Positions 25,101-35,561 are shown, numbered from the stretch's first letter. The stretch is DNA of 47,746 nt from Anaerococcus obesiensis ph10 (GCF_000311745.1 NZ_HE978532.1:319664-367409); one strand, 5' to 3'. The notes: a model not told the origin generated them from the sequence alone. Made by a program: numbers and translations.

Positions 25101-28100
25101 GTGTCCTTAATAGTTTCCCCTTCTTTATTTTTTATTTCTCCTGGGAATTTGATACTTAATTCTTTCAAAGGAACTTCTATTGTATTATCTTGTGGATTTA
25201 TTATCTTAGTTGTATCAAGATCCACATTCTTAGCATCTTTGAACTTTATAACTTCATTAGTTACTGGATCGTGGACTTCTAAGTTTTCAAATTTGTAAGG
25301 AGTAGTATTGCCTGGGAAATAGAATTCTACTGTATTTACATCAATAGCTTCCCCAGTTCTTGGATCTACGATTTTTTGTGATACCAAGCTTACTGTCTCA
25401 ACTGAGAAGTATAGAAGTGGTCCATTTATTGGTTTATAACCCTTTGGTGCTTGAACTTCAACTAGCCTATAACGACCTGGTTCAAGTCCCCTAAATCCAA
25501 AGTAACCGTTGAAGGCTGATGATACGTAAGAGCCTTCTAATTCTTCGTAAATTCCTTCTCTTACTCTCTTTTCAAGTTTAAATACTGCTCCTTCAAGTCT
25601 TTTCTTAGTAATATCTTCTAATTTAGAAGTATCAGTTTCTTTACCGTGTTTAGAGAAAGTTATATTATACCTTTCAGCATCATTTTCTATCTCTAGTCCT
25701 TCTTGAGGAACTGTATTTTCTTTATTTGATGAATATAGAGACCTAATATTCATGCTTGTACTTATGGTACTAGATGGAGTAGCTGTTGCTATAGGAGGTA
25801 CTATTCTACCAGAATTGTAAGGAATTTGTCCTATATATACCTTTTTACTTATATAATTTGCATACTTTTGACCAGCTGGTTTCTTCTTTGCCCAGTTGTT
25901 AGCTGTATCTTTATCATACTTAGCTTCTAAATACTGTCTAAGAGATTCTACACCATTTTGATAAGATGCTTTGTCTTTACCATTTTCATCATCTTTAATA
26001 GCTTTGTAACCTATTGTATCATTTTCGACATATAATTGTTGGAACTCTCTTGCACCATCGAAGAATTTAATGTCAATGTCAATCTTACCTAAATCTTCAT
26101 TTGGTATATCATTTGCTGTTAATTTATAAGGATCTTTTAGGACTGGTTTATCAGTTACAGCTCCAGTTTTATCTATGAAGTTGTAATTATTGTTTATCCT
26201 TACTTCATTAGTAACATTCCTATCTATAATAGAAGTATCATAAAATCCTTCAATGTCTATATAATATACACCTGGTTCAAGATTTAGTTGGTCTTCGTCA
26301 AATCCCCAATCAAATGGTCTCCATCTTGCTGTGTTTACAACAGTTACGTTTGGAGTAGCTACGTCATAGTCATTCAAGATTTTAATCATTTGAGCTTCGT
26401 TAGGATCGCCATTTATTCCACTTATCTTATAAGTTGATCTGTAAGCAGTCTTTACACCTTCTTTGATTGTAACTGGTGGAAGTTCGGCTCTATCGATTTC
26501 TTCTCTCTTGTGTTTTGGTTTTATTTGAACGTTGACAGTTCCTTGTTTTCCTCTTGTATCAATATATACTCTTTGTATAAATGATCTAGATTCTGTATCA
26601 ATGTGAGTGATTTTTGTTGCATATTTTACACCATCTTTTTCTTTTATAGAAATGTCATCAGTATTATTTTTTTCTATAAAGCTTTGTGGTGTGTCTTCTG
26701 GTCCTATATAGTTTGCAACCAATTTACCATCTTTTTCAACAACTTGGACTTTCCAAGGAGCGTTTGGCTTTCTATAACCTAATGGTGCAGCTGTTTCTTC
26801 TATTAGATAGTATCCAACTGGTAATCTAAGTGGGTTGCCATCTTTGTCCTTAAATTCTACAAGTCCATCAGCGTTTGATTTGCCTTTTACAGTTCCAAAA
26901 ACTGTATCTGGATTTTGGAAATTTTCATCTGTTTTCTTGATTGTGAACAAAGCACCTTCAAGCCTATTACCACTATTTGAAGCTTTCTTGTAAATCTTTA
27001 AATCAAGACCTGTTTGCTTGTTAGTAATTTGAGCAAAACCATCAGAAGGAATTTCAATTTCGCCTTCACTAGGTCCTTCTTCTTTTTGCTTGAATGTTGC
27101 AGAAACTGTAGCGTTTGATGCTGGCATTTTGAATTTATATTTACCATCAGTATCAGCTGTCAAAGTTTGCCCATTCATTGTTACACTTTCGATTTCATAT
27201 CCTTTATTTGGTTTAACAGTCAAGTTGATTTGTGTACCAGCTGTTGCAGAAGTTGGTTCAGCAGTAATTGTTCCACCTTCTTGTGGGTTTTGAACTATTA
27301 CATTATAAGTTTCTGGCTCTTTTTCTTTCCAAATAGCTTTTATTGTTACATTAGCATTGATTTGTATAACATCGCCTGGTTGTTTTTCTTGTCCACTTAC
27401 ATTCCACGCTTTAAATTCTTTTCCAGTTGGTGCATTAAATCCATTAGCTGGCAATATATAGTTAGAACCAACATTTACTTTTTCATCTGCCATTGTGCCA
27501 GAACCTTCTCCTGGGCTAAATGAAACAGTTGCTTGTTCTGGAGCTTTGTTTCTCCATTGAGCTTGAATTGTTAAATCACTTGTTACAGTAATTCTATCTC
27601 CAGGATTTTTCTTTTCTCCATTTACTAGCCAACCATCGAATTCTTTTCCATCTGGTGCTATAAATGATGATCCTGGTAAGTCATATTGGCTACCCTCTTC
27701 AACTGTTACTGGATCCATGTGCCATTTTCCACCATTTCCATCAAATGTTATTGTGTGGTTAACAGTTGTTTTTACTACTGGAACACCAGCTTCGTTAGCA
27801 TAGGATTTTTCTAACCAGCATTTGTTTTTCCATGTTCCTCTAGTATTAAAGTTATAATTTGAACCTAAACCTATTGGATAGTTTTCATTATAATTTGTTT
27901 CAACTTCTATTAAGATAGTTCCTTGGTATCTAGTGTTAATATCTGTAGTTTGAATCTTCTTGGTACCTTCTGCTGTAAATCTAACATTATTACTTATATC
28001 AGTTTTTCCAGCTATAGCATCTATATCCGAACTTTGATTTATATTAGCTAGACTTGTACCATCAGGTACTTGGAAAACTCTTGTCGTAACTTCGCTTGGA

Positions 28101-31100
28101 CTTATATTATATTTATCATAAGCTCTATGGAATTTGATATTACGGTTTTTATTGGCATAACCTTCTTTATAGATGAATACTTGTTTATATCTATTATTAA
28201 CCTTATCTATTTCAATGATTCTTGTCTCAATTAATTGACCAAATTCAGAATCAGAGACATCTTGACGCATTTCTGGTTGAGGTTGACTTGCATTGTCAAC
28301 TACTTCAAATCCATTTCCAGCTCTTAATGGATTTAGTGTATCTACTAAATTTCCACTGATTTCAAGGTCGGTGTTTGCTCCTGCCATTTGTAATCTTCTC
28401 ATTAGATTATTTCTGGCTGTATTTGCATTTGAGGAGACTGTTACACTTGGATTTTCTGGATTCGCAGTTTGACTATTATCTTTTATATATACTTTTCCAT
28501 CACTTGCTACTCTTACTGTCCAAGTTGTATTAGGGTTTTCGTAACCTGGTGCTGGTTTTTCTTCTTCTAGTTTATATTTTCCTGGTTTTAAACCATTGAA
28601 AGAAATCATACCGTCTTTTCCAGTAGTCATAAATCTTTCGTCTTTTAATGGCTCTGGACCTGTTAGTTTGAAGACTGCTCCTGGAATTACTGTGGTTTTA
28701 TCTTCTTTTAATTTTTTAAGCTTAAATCCATAAGTTTTGATGTCGTTTGTTACATCAAGTGAGTCTTCTCCTACATAAGAACCTAAGATTGTGCCCGTTG
28801 TTCCTGTTGTTGGACCTGTTGTCTTGATGGTGGATACTCTTTCATAGAAATCTGCTTTCCAATAAATTTGATTTCCATTAATCCAGTCCAAACCTGTTCC
28901 TACTCCGCCATTTTCATCTTTGTATGGAACTTTGATGTCGATTACTATTGGCTTATCTGTAGCTGGAATCCCTAATTTTAATCTATTAGGTTCGCCAACT
29001 CTGCCAGCTTCTGGTGTTTTTGTTACACTAGCTGAAATGTCTTCTGCTTTGTAGTTTGCAAGTCTTATATCAGAGATAAGTCCTTTGACTGGTTTGTCTA
29101 GCTTGAATATTTTGATGTCATTATTTTTATCAAAATTATTTTCATTAAACCAATCCATATTAGGATCATTTAGTGCTTGTCTGTGGATAGATGCAATTGT
29201 TTTATCTGCAATATTTCTTGCTTCTGGATTTATTACATATCTTTGGATAACGTAATTATCTTTTTTATTTATACCAACAATTCTTGTACCTAAGAATTGA
29301 GCGTTTTGGTTGTTGCCTGCCCAACCTGTCCATCTGTTGTCATAATTTGACCAGCCTGCTGTGTTTCTGTTTTTAACGTCAACCCATTCCACGCCTTCTT
29401 CTCCTAGGATTGATTGAACTTGTTGTCCACCTTCTGCGTTTTCAGAATAGTTGTAGATTTTTGTCTTGCCATTTTCTACTCTTAGAACCCATTTTTTGTT
29501 AAGTTTGTTGTAGCCTGTTGGTGCTTCAACTTCTTCAAGGACATAGTTTTTGTTTTCTTGTGGATCTCCATTAAATTCTACAATACCATTTTGATCTGAT
29601 GTTGCTTCAAGTAAGAAATTTGGATCTTGTGGATCTGTAATTTTGAATTTTGCTCCAGGAAGTGGTCTGCCATCTCCGTCTTTTTTGTATACTCTAAAAT
29701 TTTGTCCAACTGGCTTATTGGAAACTTGGATATTAATATTATTACCAGTATATAGCTGACCAGCACCTGTAATAGAGGTTTCTCTAATTCTAACGCTACC
29801 GTCATTTAAGATTGTAACTTGCCATTTTTTATTAGTAAGCCTGTAGCCTTCTGGCGCTCTGGTTTCTTCTAATGAGTACCTACCTGGTGCAATATTTTCA
29901 AAGTTTACAACTCCGTTTGCATCTGATGTTCTATAGATTACTTTTCCATTTTCATCTTTTAATGCGAAGGTTGCGTTTGGAAGTTTCTTTCCTTGATTTG
30001 CTTCGTCGTATTTTGTAAGTTTAAAAGATCCTGGAGTGTATTTGTTGTTTATTAAACCAATTACTTCTTTATAATATTTTGGTATTTCTCCGCCAGATTG
30101 ATCTCCTATGGCTGTGTTGACATTAGCTTTAGATGCAAAGGCTGATGTAAGATTACCATCATTCATTAAGAAAGCTCTCCATTTTTTGTTGAACTGTTCG
30201 ATGTCTGTAATCTTAAATGTTTGTTCTACTACATAACCACCCTTATCTTTTGGTTTTGGTGTTTGTATTGTTAATGGAGCCTTAGCATTTAATTTATCAC
30301 TAGTTGTGATTTGATTTGGATCATATTTTATTGTTATGTCGTTTTCTCTTCTATTTAATCCTTGAGCTGGATTTATAGATTGATGAGCTAGTAAGTGGTA
30401 GATATTAGGTTCTTGTTCTGGTCTTATACCCATTGATAAAGGCATATACCTATTTAAAGGAATATCTCCTAATCTATATGTTCCATAATCTGTTCCATAT
30501 ACTTTTACATCATTAAGTTCATATAGAGGTTTATAACCCTTACCAGACCATTCAGCTATACGATTTGATTGAAAATCAGTTGTAATCCAGTTATATTTGA
30601 CTGTTTTTGCACTATAATCAAGTCCAAGTGGGTTTAGATATGTTAGAACTGTTACATACCATTTGCCATCTTCTTTTTGATATACATCTCTAAAGTAATA
30701 TGATTGGTTAGAGTCGCCTGTCTTTGAGTGGTGGCGTCCATAGTCAGCGTTTATTGTTTTGTTTAATACTGGGTTTCCACCAACATTTGCAACTCCAGGA
30801 GCTACCTTTATTGTAAATGGATATTGTCCTGTTTCTTTAGCATAGTATTTATCTGGAATTATACCTCTGAGGTTAATAGAAGCTGTAGCTGTACCTCCCT
30901 TTGAGTTTTCATTAAATACATATGTCAATAAGTTAGTATTGTAATCGAAATAAGGATCAGCAACTTCTACACCGTCTATTACTACCTTAGGAAATTCACT
31001 AAAGTATTGAGTAAAGTCGAAGTTTCTATCAAATTGAATTTCAAATCTTGTACCTGGTGCTGAATTATCTAGAGTAACATCAGCGTGGTATTTTAATGAT

Positions 31101-34100
31101 TCATAGGAATAAGCTTCCCATACTCCTGTTTTTACACCAATATCTCCTGGTTCGTTTTCTAGATATTCAAGTCTTTGACTAACATTTGTAACAGTAGCCT
31201 TGTTTGTAGTTTCAGTTTCTTCGCCTTTTTCTATATAGTAATCACGTCCTGTTTCTGGTGTTCCATTTCCATCTTCAAACCTTGCATTGTATTTTACTTG
31301 GCCTTGTTCGTCAACTACAACTTCAAAATATACGCCATTTTTTTGGTGTCCATCTGGAGCTTGAGCTTCTTCTAGTCTATATGTTCCTGGTGGATATTTT
31401 CCGAAATCAGCTGTACCTTTATCGTCAGTAAATTTGTTGGCAAGTGTCCTTCCAGTGCTGTCTTTTAAAACAAATTCTGCACCTTGAAGTCTGTTTCTTT
31501 TACCTTCGTTATCAAATGTATCTCCAAATTTTGTAATAGTAATTGGACTTTTTGTGAATTCTTCGTTTGTTACTATTAATTGGTTAGGTTCATCTGCTCC
31601 AGTGTTTTTGCTTAATGCTACCTTTTGAGTAAGGTTTGTTTGGTTTGCTGTATCATCATTTGTCAACCAATCATAGTCTAAACTTACAGATTGTTTAGCT
31701 CCTATATTAGCTTTTACTTTTACCAAGAATCCCCAGTCATTTGCAAATCTTTCTTGTGGGAAGTAGATTTGGTAGCCAGTTTTTCCTGTGTAAGGATCTT
31801 GTTTATTTGGAGTTCCTGTAATCTTGTGATTGTTCGCAGTATTTATTACGTTATTTCCAAGCAAAGGAATATATCCATCAGCATTTTGTTCTTCCATGCT
31901 GTATTTAACGTTATTTCTAAAGCCTGGAGATACGTCATATGCTGTTACATCTGTAATATTTACACCTGGAATAGAAATATTAAGTCTTGTATTTCTATTA
32001 GTTCCGCCACCACCATTATTGCTTTCTGGTTTTAGATAAAGGTAGAATTCCAAATCGCCATTGTCAGAAATTTTTCCATAATGCATAGCATTCATATAGT
32101 CTGGCCAGTTAGGATAACCGTCGTGTTGAACAAGTTTTGTCTGATTTTTTCCTCCACCTAGTTGGATATTGTTACCATCAACGCTTATATCTCCATCTTT
32201 TGATATATTGATAGTTTTTTGTGATTGGTCTAGTTTATATCCTGCCGGAGCTTTTTCTTCTACTAAAGTGTATCTTCCAGGAATAACATTATTAAAAGTT
32301 GCCTTTCCTTGGGAGTCAGTAATTATTGATGGTTGGTTGTCGCCTAGTAATTTAAATTTTGCTCCTTCAAGTTTTTTACTTGGATCATTGCTATCAACTT
32401 TTACTACTGTAAAGGTCACAGGATTTGGTTTTGTTATATCAATAGCAGAGTTTTGGATATATTGACTCTTTGTATCGATTTGGTAGTAGTTTGCATTTTC
32501 GTTGTATTTGTAAGTTTTTCCACCTACTTCAACATTTTCTTTGTCGAATTCTTGTTCGATTTTATTTTCTCTTTTAGAAGCTTCGTGAGTTGTTCCATCA
32601 ATATCCCAATATCTTGCGTTTGGAATTGTGGCAAATCTTGTGGTTTGTCCAGCAGTTCCTGCGTCTACATGAACTTCGCCTAGAGTATTATCGTTTTTAT
32701 CTTTTGCGATAAATTTTTGTCCCGGCATAGTCATGCCATCCACTGGGAAGTTCCATACTTGGTCGATGTATAAATCTCTAAATTTAGAAATTCTTACACC
32801 TGATATATTGTAGTTACTTGGTTTATTTGAATTAGTTAGTTGTGTGTCTAATTTATAAACTGCAATGTTTCCTACTGCTTGTGTGCCAGCAGGGTCAGTT
32901 TCTTTTGTTGGAATAGAATCAATGTCTTTTTCATTTGCTTTTACAACCATGTTACCATTTTCGTCTAATCCATAAACAGCACTTTTACCACTTTTTACAC
33001 TTTGATCGCCGTCAAGTGTTCTGTTTGCTAGTGGCATTCCACCATTTTCTTCATCTCCTGATGAGATGGCATCTGTGATTGTCCACTGAGCTTTATCATT
33101 TGCCAAAAACTTACCTTGAATTGTAGTTCTGTTATTTATTCCAACTCTTGTAGGGGTTGCTTCTTCTATTTTTTCTTTTGGATAGCCTTGGTCAAGTACA
33201 AATCTTACAGCACCAGCTTTTCCTTTTTGTTTTAGGAAAACCGATATGTCTATCATATATTTTTCTTGTTTGTTAGTAACTTTTGTGTAGAAACTGTAAG
33301 AAGCCTCTTGGGTATTATCTGTTACTTTGTGGTGCTTTGAATCAACTATTCCCAAAGCTTTTTCAAGTTGGTCAGTAGCATCAACTTTTTTGCCATTTAA
33401 TAATACATTTTCAATTTCTCCAAGTCCTGATCCTTCTACTGTTGTAAAGTTTGCCACAAAGCCAAGAGCACTTAAAGATTGGTCTGCGTGAACTTTCATA
33501 TTCCAATTTATTCCAACCATTTCTCCATTTTCTACAACTGGTTCTCCCGTTATATCAATTGGGACTTGATAATTTCCATGTTCATCGTCAATGATTTTGA
33601 TTACATCATCTCTGTCTGGTTCTATGATAGATCCTGCTGGGTTTCCATTTTTGTCGATTTTTTGTGGGACAAGATTTTTTGGAGATTTTACTCCAAGGCC
33701 TGAAACTTTATTTGTTACTGTAAAAGTTCCCTCTTCGCCAATTGTTATCTTGTCTGTATTGTAGTCAACTTCGATGCTTAATGGTTCTTGGATATTATCA
33801 TTAATATCTTTTATAATTTTATATTTTATAGAATTTGTTTTTTCTTCGTATTCTGGCTCAGCTATAATTTGTCCGTTATGCTTAACTGGTTTTAAGGTTG
33901 ATGGATCATTTACTTTTAGTTTTTCATCTAAATGAATTATAAAGAATTGACCTGCTTCTATTGGACCTTGTCTATTTGATGTATCAAAACGGGTATTTAT
34001 TGTGAACTTTTTATCGGCTAAGGCATTTGCGTTTGCTTTCGCTAGCTTTGGTTTTGCTGGTTCGTCTTGACCTAAAAATAACATTCTAAGTTTTGGCAAC

Positions 34101-35218
34101 AAGCCTTTTTTCTCTGTAGTATTCTTTTCTTTTTTATCTTCACTTTTTTCTTGTGTTTGAGTTTTTTGTGAAGATTTTTCTTTTTGTTCTTCTTTTTTTG
34201 GTTCTTTTGTAGAATCTTTATTATCTTTATTTTCTGTGTTCTCTTTTGTATTTTCCTTTGATTCTACTTGGACTTCTGTATTGCTTTCCTTGTTTTCTTT
34301 TGTATCTTCTTTGTTTTTTTGTTCTTTTTTATCTTGTGAAAGATTTTCTTTATTAGAAGAAGATTTTTCATCTTGTACTTTTTCTTCTTGGCTTTGGCTT
34401 GGAGCATTTTCTTGCTCTTTTTCATCCTTAGCCTTTTGTTGTTCGGTTTGTTTTTCTTCTTTGTAAGCTTTTAATTTATTGTAATCTTCTTCTAAGGAGT
34501 TTGTATTATATAATTTTATTTTATCTTCACGAATTAGGGCAAAAAGATCCCCTTGGTTTTTGATTTTTAAATTTCCCTTTTCGTCTTTTTCGTATAATTC
34601 AAAATCAGGATCTAGGCTTGTGTATTTGATAAATTCTAAGTTAAATAATAATTTATCTTCATCAAATAATTTTTGAATTCCTTTTTCATTAAAATCAAAA
34701 TCATCCATTATTTTTAAATCTATGTAGGAATAATTTTGACCGTAAATATTCTTATTTTCGTCTTCTTCAAGCTTTTCTAATTGGTCTTTTGTTACAATTT
34801 TATAGCCTTCATCTTCTTTTATGATTTCCAAATCAAGGTCAAGACCTTGGGAATTTAGCATATCTTTTACTCGCCAATATTCCTTGCTTGCCTTTTCGTT
34901 TGTATCAAAATATCCATCTTCATACAATTTTAGGTCATTTCTTTTTATAAGCCTAAATTGCGAAGTTGTATCGGGCATAGAAATTGCTATAGAAAATTTA
35001 TTTTCGTCCTTTTTCTTTTTGCTTTTGTCATAAATTTCCTGTGATTTTAGGATTGAAAAATATACATCGGTATCATCTTTCATCTCCTCTAATCCCTTTA
35101 TAGAATTTGGTTTTTCTTCTTCAGCTTTTGATGTGGTTGAAAAAGCTGGCAACATCACTTGTAAAACCATAAAAACAGCCATAACAAATGACATCATTTT
35201 TCTTAAAATCTTTTTCAT
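22154..35218 (-). CDS. Giant SpaA/Cna-B repeat cell-wall surface protein (4354 residues)
   Basis: An exported adhesin-like protein. Residues 1-33 are a signal peptide (KKILRKMMSF start, hydrophobic core, cleavage near SKAEE). A region of unknown fold runs to about 250, then an extreme Lys/Glu/Gln/Ser low-complexity stalk (about 254-370). Ten SpaA/Cna-B-like domains, with Lys/Asn isopeptide potential and the E-box LEE.APxGY, start near 929, 1224, 1728, 1836, 2161, 2738, 3203, 3438, 3881 and 3999. Two InlB-type beta repeats and a divergent third one occupy about 2480-2713. Between SpaA domains a second module recurs about six times (separate finding). The C-terminus has LPFTRG (about 4313), a hydrophobic helix and a KKKNK tail, a sortase-type signal that departs from LPXTG. 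Likely roles are adhesion or fibril formation. No sortase gene is near. Confidence 0.93.
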   Translation of the reverse strand: MKKILRKMMSFVMAVFMVLQVMLPAFSTTSKAEEEKPNSIKGLEEMKDDTDVYFSILKSQEIYDKSKKKKDENKFSIAISMPDTTSQFRLIKRNDLKLYEDGYFDTNEKASKEYWRVKDMLNSQGLDLDLEIIKEDEGYKIVTKDQLEKLEEDENKNIYGQNYSYIDLKIMDDFDFNEKGIQKLFDEDKLLFNLEFIKYTSLDPDFELYEKDEKGNLKIKNQGDLFALIREDKIKLYNTNSLEEDYNKLKAYKEEKQTEQQKAKDEKEQENAPSQSQEEKVQDEKSSSNKENLSQDKKEQKNKEDTKENKESNTEVQVESKENTKENTENKDNKDSTKEPKKEEQKEKSSQKTQTQEKSEDKKEKNTTEKKGLLPKLRMLFLGQDEPAKPKLAKANANALADKKFTINTRFDTSNRQGPIEAGQFFIIHLDEKLKVNDPSTLKPVKHNGQIIAEPEYEEKTNSIKYKIIKDINDNIQEPLSIEVDYNTDKITIGEEGTFTVTNKVSGLGVKSPKNLVPQKIDKNGNPAGSIIEPDRDDVIKIIDDEHGNYQVPIDITGEPVVENGEMVGINWNMKVHADQSLSALGFVANFTTVEGSGLGEIENVLLNGKKVDATDQLEKALGIVDSKHHKVTDNTQEASYSFYTKVTNKQEKYMIDISVFLKQKGKAGAVRFVLDQGYPKEKIEEATPTRVGINNRTTIQGKFLANDKAQWTITDAISSGDEENGGMPLANRTLDGDQSVKSGKSAVYGLDENGNMVVKANEKDIDSIPTKETDPAGTQAVGNIAVYKLDTQLTNSNKPSNYNISGVRISKFRDLYIDQVWNFPVDGMTMPGQKFIAKDKNDNTLGEVHVDAGTAGQTTRFATIPNARYWDIDGTTHEASKRENKIEQEFDKENVEVGGKTYKYNENANYYQIDTKSQYIQNSAIDITKPNPVTFTVVKVDSNDPSKKLEGAKFKLLGDNQPSIITDSQGKATFNNVIPGRYTLVEEKAPAGYKLDQSQKTINISKDGDISVDGNNIQLGGGKNQTKLVQHDGYPNWPDYMNAMHYGKISDNGDLEFYLYLKPESNNGGGGTNRNTRLNISIPGVNITDVTAYDVSPGFRNNVKYSMEEQNADGYIPLLGNNVINTANNHKITGTPNKQDPYTGKTGYQIYFPQERFANDWGFLVKVKANIGAKQSVSLDYDWLTNDDTANQTNLTQKVALSKNTGADEPNQLIVTNEEFTKSPITITKFGDTFDNEGKRNRLQGAEFVLKDSTGRTLANKFTDDKGTADFGKYPPGTYRLEEAQAPDGHQKNGVYFEVVVDEQGQVKYNARFEDGNGTPETGRDYYIEKGEETETTNKATVTNVSQRLEYLENEPGDIGVKTGVWEAYSYESLKYHADVTLDNSAPGTRFEIQFDRNFDFTQYFSEFPKVVIDGVEVADPYFDYNTNLLTYVFNENSKGGTATASINLRGIIPDKYYAKETGQYPFTIKVAPGVANVGGNPVLNKTINADYGRHHSKTGDSNQSYYFRDVYQKEDGKWYVTVLTYLNPLGLDYSAKTVKYNWITTDFQSNRIAEWSGKGYKPLYELNDVKVYGTDYGTYRLGDIPLNRYMPLSMGIRPEQEPNIYHLLAHQSINPAQGLNRRENDITIKYDPNQITTSDKLNAKAPLTIQTPKPKDKGGYVVEQTFKITDIEQFNKKWRAFLMNDGNLTSAFASKANVNTAIGDQSGGEIPKYYKEVIGLINNKYTPGSFKLTKYDEANQGKKLPNATFALKDENGKVIYRTSDANGVVNFENIAPGRYSLEETRAPEGYRLTNKKWQVTILNDGSVRIRETSITGAGQLYTGNNINIQVSNKPVGQNFRVYKKDGDGRPLPGAKFKITDPQDPNFLLEATSDQNGIVEFNGDPQENKNYVLEEVEAPTGYNKLNKKWVLRVENGKTKIYNYSENAEGGQQVQSILGEEGVEWVDVKNRNTAGWSNYDNRWTGWAGNNQNAQFLGTRIVGINKKDNYVIQRYVINPEARNIADKTIASIHRQALNDPNMDWFNENNFDKNNDIKIFKLDKPVKGLISDIRLANYKAEDISASVTKTPEAGRVGEPNRLKLGIPATDKPIVIDIKVPYKDENGGVGTGLDWINGNQIYWKADFYERVSTIKTTGPTTGTTGTILGSYVGEDSLDVTNDIKTYGFKLKKLKEDKTTVIPGAVFKLTGPEPLKDERFMTTGKDGMISFNGLKPGKYKLEEEKPAPGYENPNTTWTVRVASDGKVYIKDNSQTANPENPSVTVSSNANTARNNLMRRLQMAGANTDLEISGNLVDTLNPLRAGNGFEVVDNASQPQPEMRQDVSDSEFGQLIETRIIEIDKVNNRYKQVFIYKEGYANKNRNIKFHRAYDKYNISPSEVTTRVFQVPDGTSLANINQSSDIDAIAGKTDISNNVRFTAEGTKKIQTTDINTRYQGTILIEVETNYNENYPIGLGSNYNFNTRGTWKNKCWLEKSYANEAGVPVVKTTVNHTITFDGNGGKWHMDPVTVEEGSQYDLPGSSFIAPDGKEFDGWLVNGEKKNPGDRITVTSDLTIQAQWRNKAPEQATVSFSPGEGSGTMADEKVNVGSNYILPANGFNAPTGKEFKAWNVSGQEKQPGDVIQINANVTIKAIWKEKEPETYNVIVQNPQEGGTITAEPTSATAGTQINLTVKPNKGYEIESVTMNGQTLTADTDGKYKFKMPASNATVSATFKQKEEGPSEGEIEIPSDGFAQITNKQTGLDLKIYKKASNSGNRLEGALFTIKKTDENFQNPDTVFGTVKGKSNADGLVEFKDKDGNPLRLPVGYYLIEETAAPLGYRKPNAPWKVQVVEKDGKLVANYIGPEDTPQSFIEKNNTDDISIKEKDGVKYATKITHIDTESRSFIQRVYIDTRGKQGTVNVQIKPKHKREEIDRAELPPVTIKEGVKTAYRSTYKISGINGDPNEAQMIKILNDYDVATPNVTVVNTARWRPFDWGFDEDQLNLEPGVYYIDIEGFYDTSIIDRNVTNEVRINNNYNFIDKTGAVTDKPVLKDPYKLTANDIPNEDLGKIDIDIKFFDGAREFQQLYVENDTIGYKAIKDDENGKDKASYQNGVESLRQYLEAKYDKDTANNWAKKKPAGQKYANYISKKVYIGQIPYNSGRIVPPIATATPSSTISTSMNIRSLYSSNKENTVPQEGLEIENDAERYNITFSKHGKETDTSKLEDITKKRLEGAVFKLEKRVREGIYEELEGSYVSSAFNGYFGFRGLEPGRYRLVEVQAPKGYKPINGPLLYFSVETVSLVSQKIVDPRTGEAIDVNTVEFYFPGNTTPYKFENLEVHDPVTNEVIKFKDAKNVDLDTTKIINPQDNTIEVPLKELSIKFPGEIKNKEGETIKDTYKISEIQITPTSNGYISLEYDKANGVYQYIKEDSTTEKDGLLVDYVTSATAKNMGKIVNEKPGKGSVTINKVDEKGNALKGTANDKGELTAGAKFRLTNLTDGLTPVEKTVGEDGKLSFEGLKIGNYKLEEIESPDGHINTKQVWHFTVGGEGLDPYSGEIARTGKNLSDKITLETTEMKVLNPKYETPTKDGEIYPHNGESMEFTNKFKLAENTKINPGDYFELKTSDNIDLHGIFENSVSNLDIVADGVGTIAKADYDREAGKIIYTFTKYADTYTLIDFSNKLTAFIDLYEVKKSDTALGGQKVGFGIGEDTSQYKDIKVVYELKMEKHNNGYDYLNMTSKIVKYNQETGEFLHYFYINRDKENARTNYFYYIPSLDVENVVITKYKLVDNTDVKKDMPESFGVNENSSNIMKSGYGVSRQSMAKGELLELPFENGTSSRDSYIVKVTGRVSGKDKSSYQAESVLQRYVYYEDKLFVDRFDGVYGFKNEATGNAKLSIQAVNPSNIIKFKKINNSNEALKGAIFQLYKNNYEGKPDAYGQPITTGEDGLIEYSKLPKGEYQLKETTAPEGYVKPEGPLAEFKVDESGNIFRKEYYKDKNGQTQEKYVEEPGVVPIELVNEKEHEIVFKKVDAADKSVLEGAEFQVLYKQDKDAQYKNDSIKLYKNNDGTIYAFKADEAPPTGYTKLDKLTSGKDGLVKFKVKSNGYYALKETKAPDGYLTPKGYVKEFVVKDGKVQEEKYLTSMDVKKTTGFSMANDVFQKSYATNMTLRFNPNHEEITYQSGKSTLTLSNLPLKAEIWDNKFNAKKPLSITAYLVDGDKEFAKKTITLDLTKDYNTNLKASKTIDLYSLVKELENQTTDGDIKSNKTLVLSMSTSLYLKSELDIKSNIVIGDKIKEDRTFHIGTKGDEYVDHSYKFNNMAEIDSTKPIEIENRKLSLPFTRGIRAWIGFTIIGLILMILAAYYYNKKKNKALEIEKN

Positions 35219-35387
35219 AATAACTCCTTTTTGAAAATTCGATTTTTATTTATAATTAATATTTTTTCTTCTTTAATTAGCTTTGAAATCTAATTTTTTC
35301 AGTATAATCAATTAAAGAAATTAGTTATAATTTTTTTAAATTAAAAGTTGAAATTTCCTAATTTTTACACACTTCTAATTATAATTA

Positions 35388-35416
35388 ATTATATAACTTT
35401 ATAGTTTTTTAGTCAA
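35388..35416 (-). promoter_or_regulatory. Sigma-A promoter of the giant surface protein gene
   Basis: Minus strand TTGACT, a 17-base spacer and TATAAT. It implies a 5' untranslated leader of about 160 bases before the start codon at 35218. The leader (35219-35380) is extremely AT-rich and shows no clear structured element. The ribosome site is AAGGAG. Confidence 0.75.
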
Positions 35417-35513
35417 TCTTTTTTAGATATATTATTTAAATAAATGATTAATATAAATTTAAAATTTTGATGATTTTATTTTTTATGAAAAATTATTTTA
35501 AAAAATTTTTCAA

Positions 35514-35550
35514 ACAAAAAAATCCTCTTAATTTTTTCAAATCAAGAGAA
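35514..35550 (-). terminator. Terminator of the esterase gene
   Basis: Minus strand TTCTCTT and AAGAGGA enclose a 14-base loop and are followed by TTTTTTTG, about 15 bases after the esterase stop. Confidence 0.7.
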
Positions 35551-35561
35551 TTTTTCAAAAT

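Noticed and set aside
22154..35218. Many plus-strand reading frames of 60-120 codons opposite the giant surface protein
   Set aside because: They are shadows of the long coding frame with no ribosome sites and Phe/Ser/Cys-rich composition.
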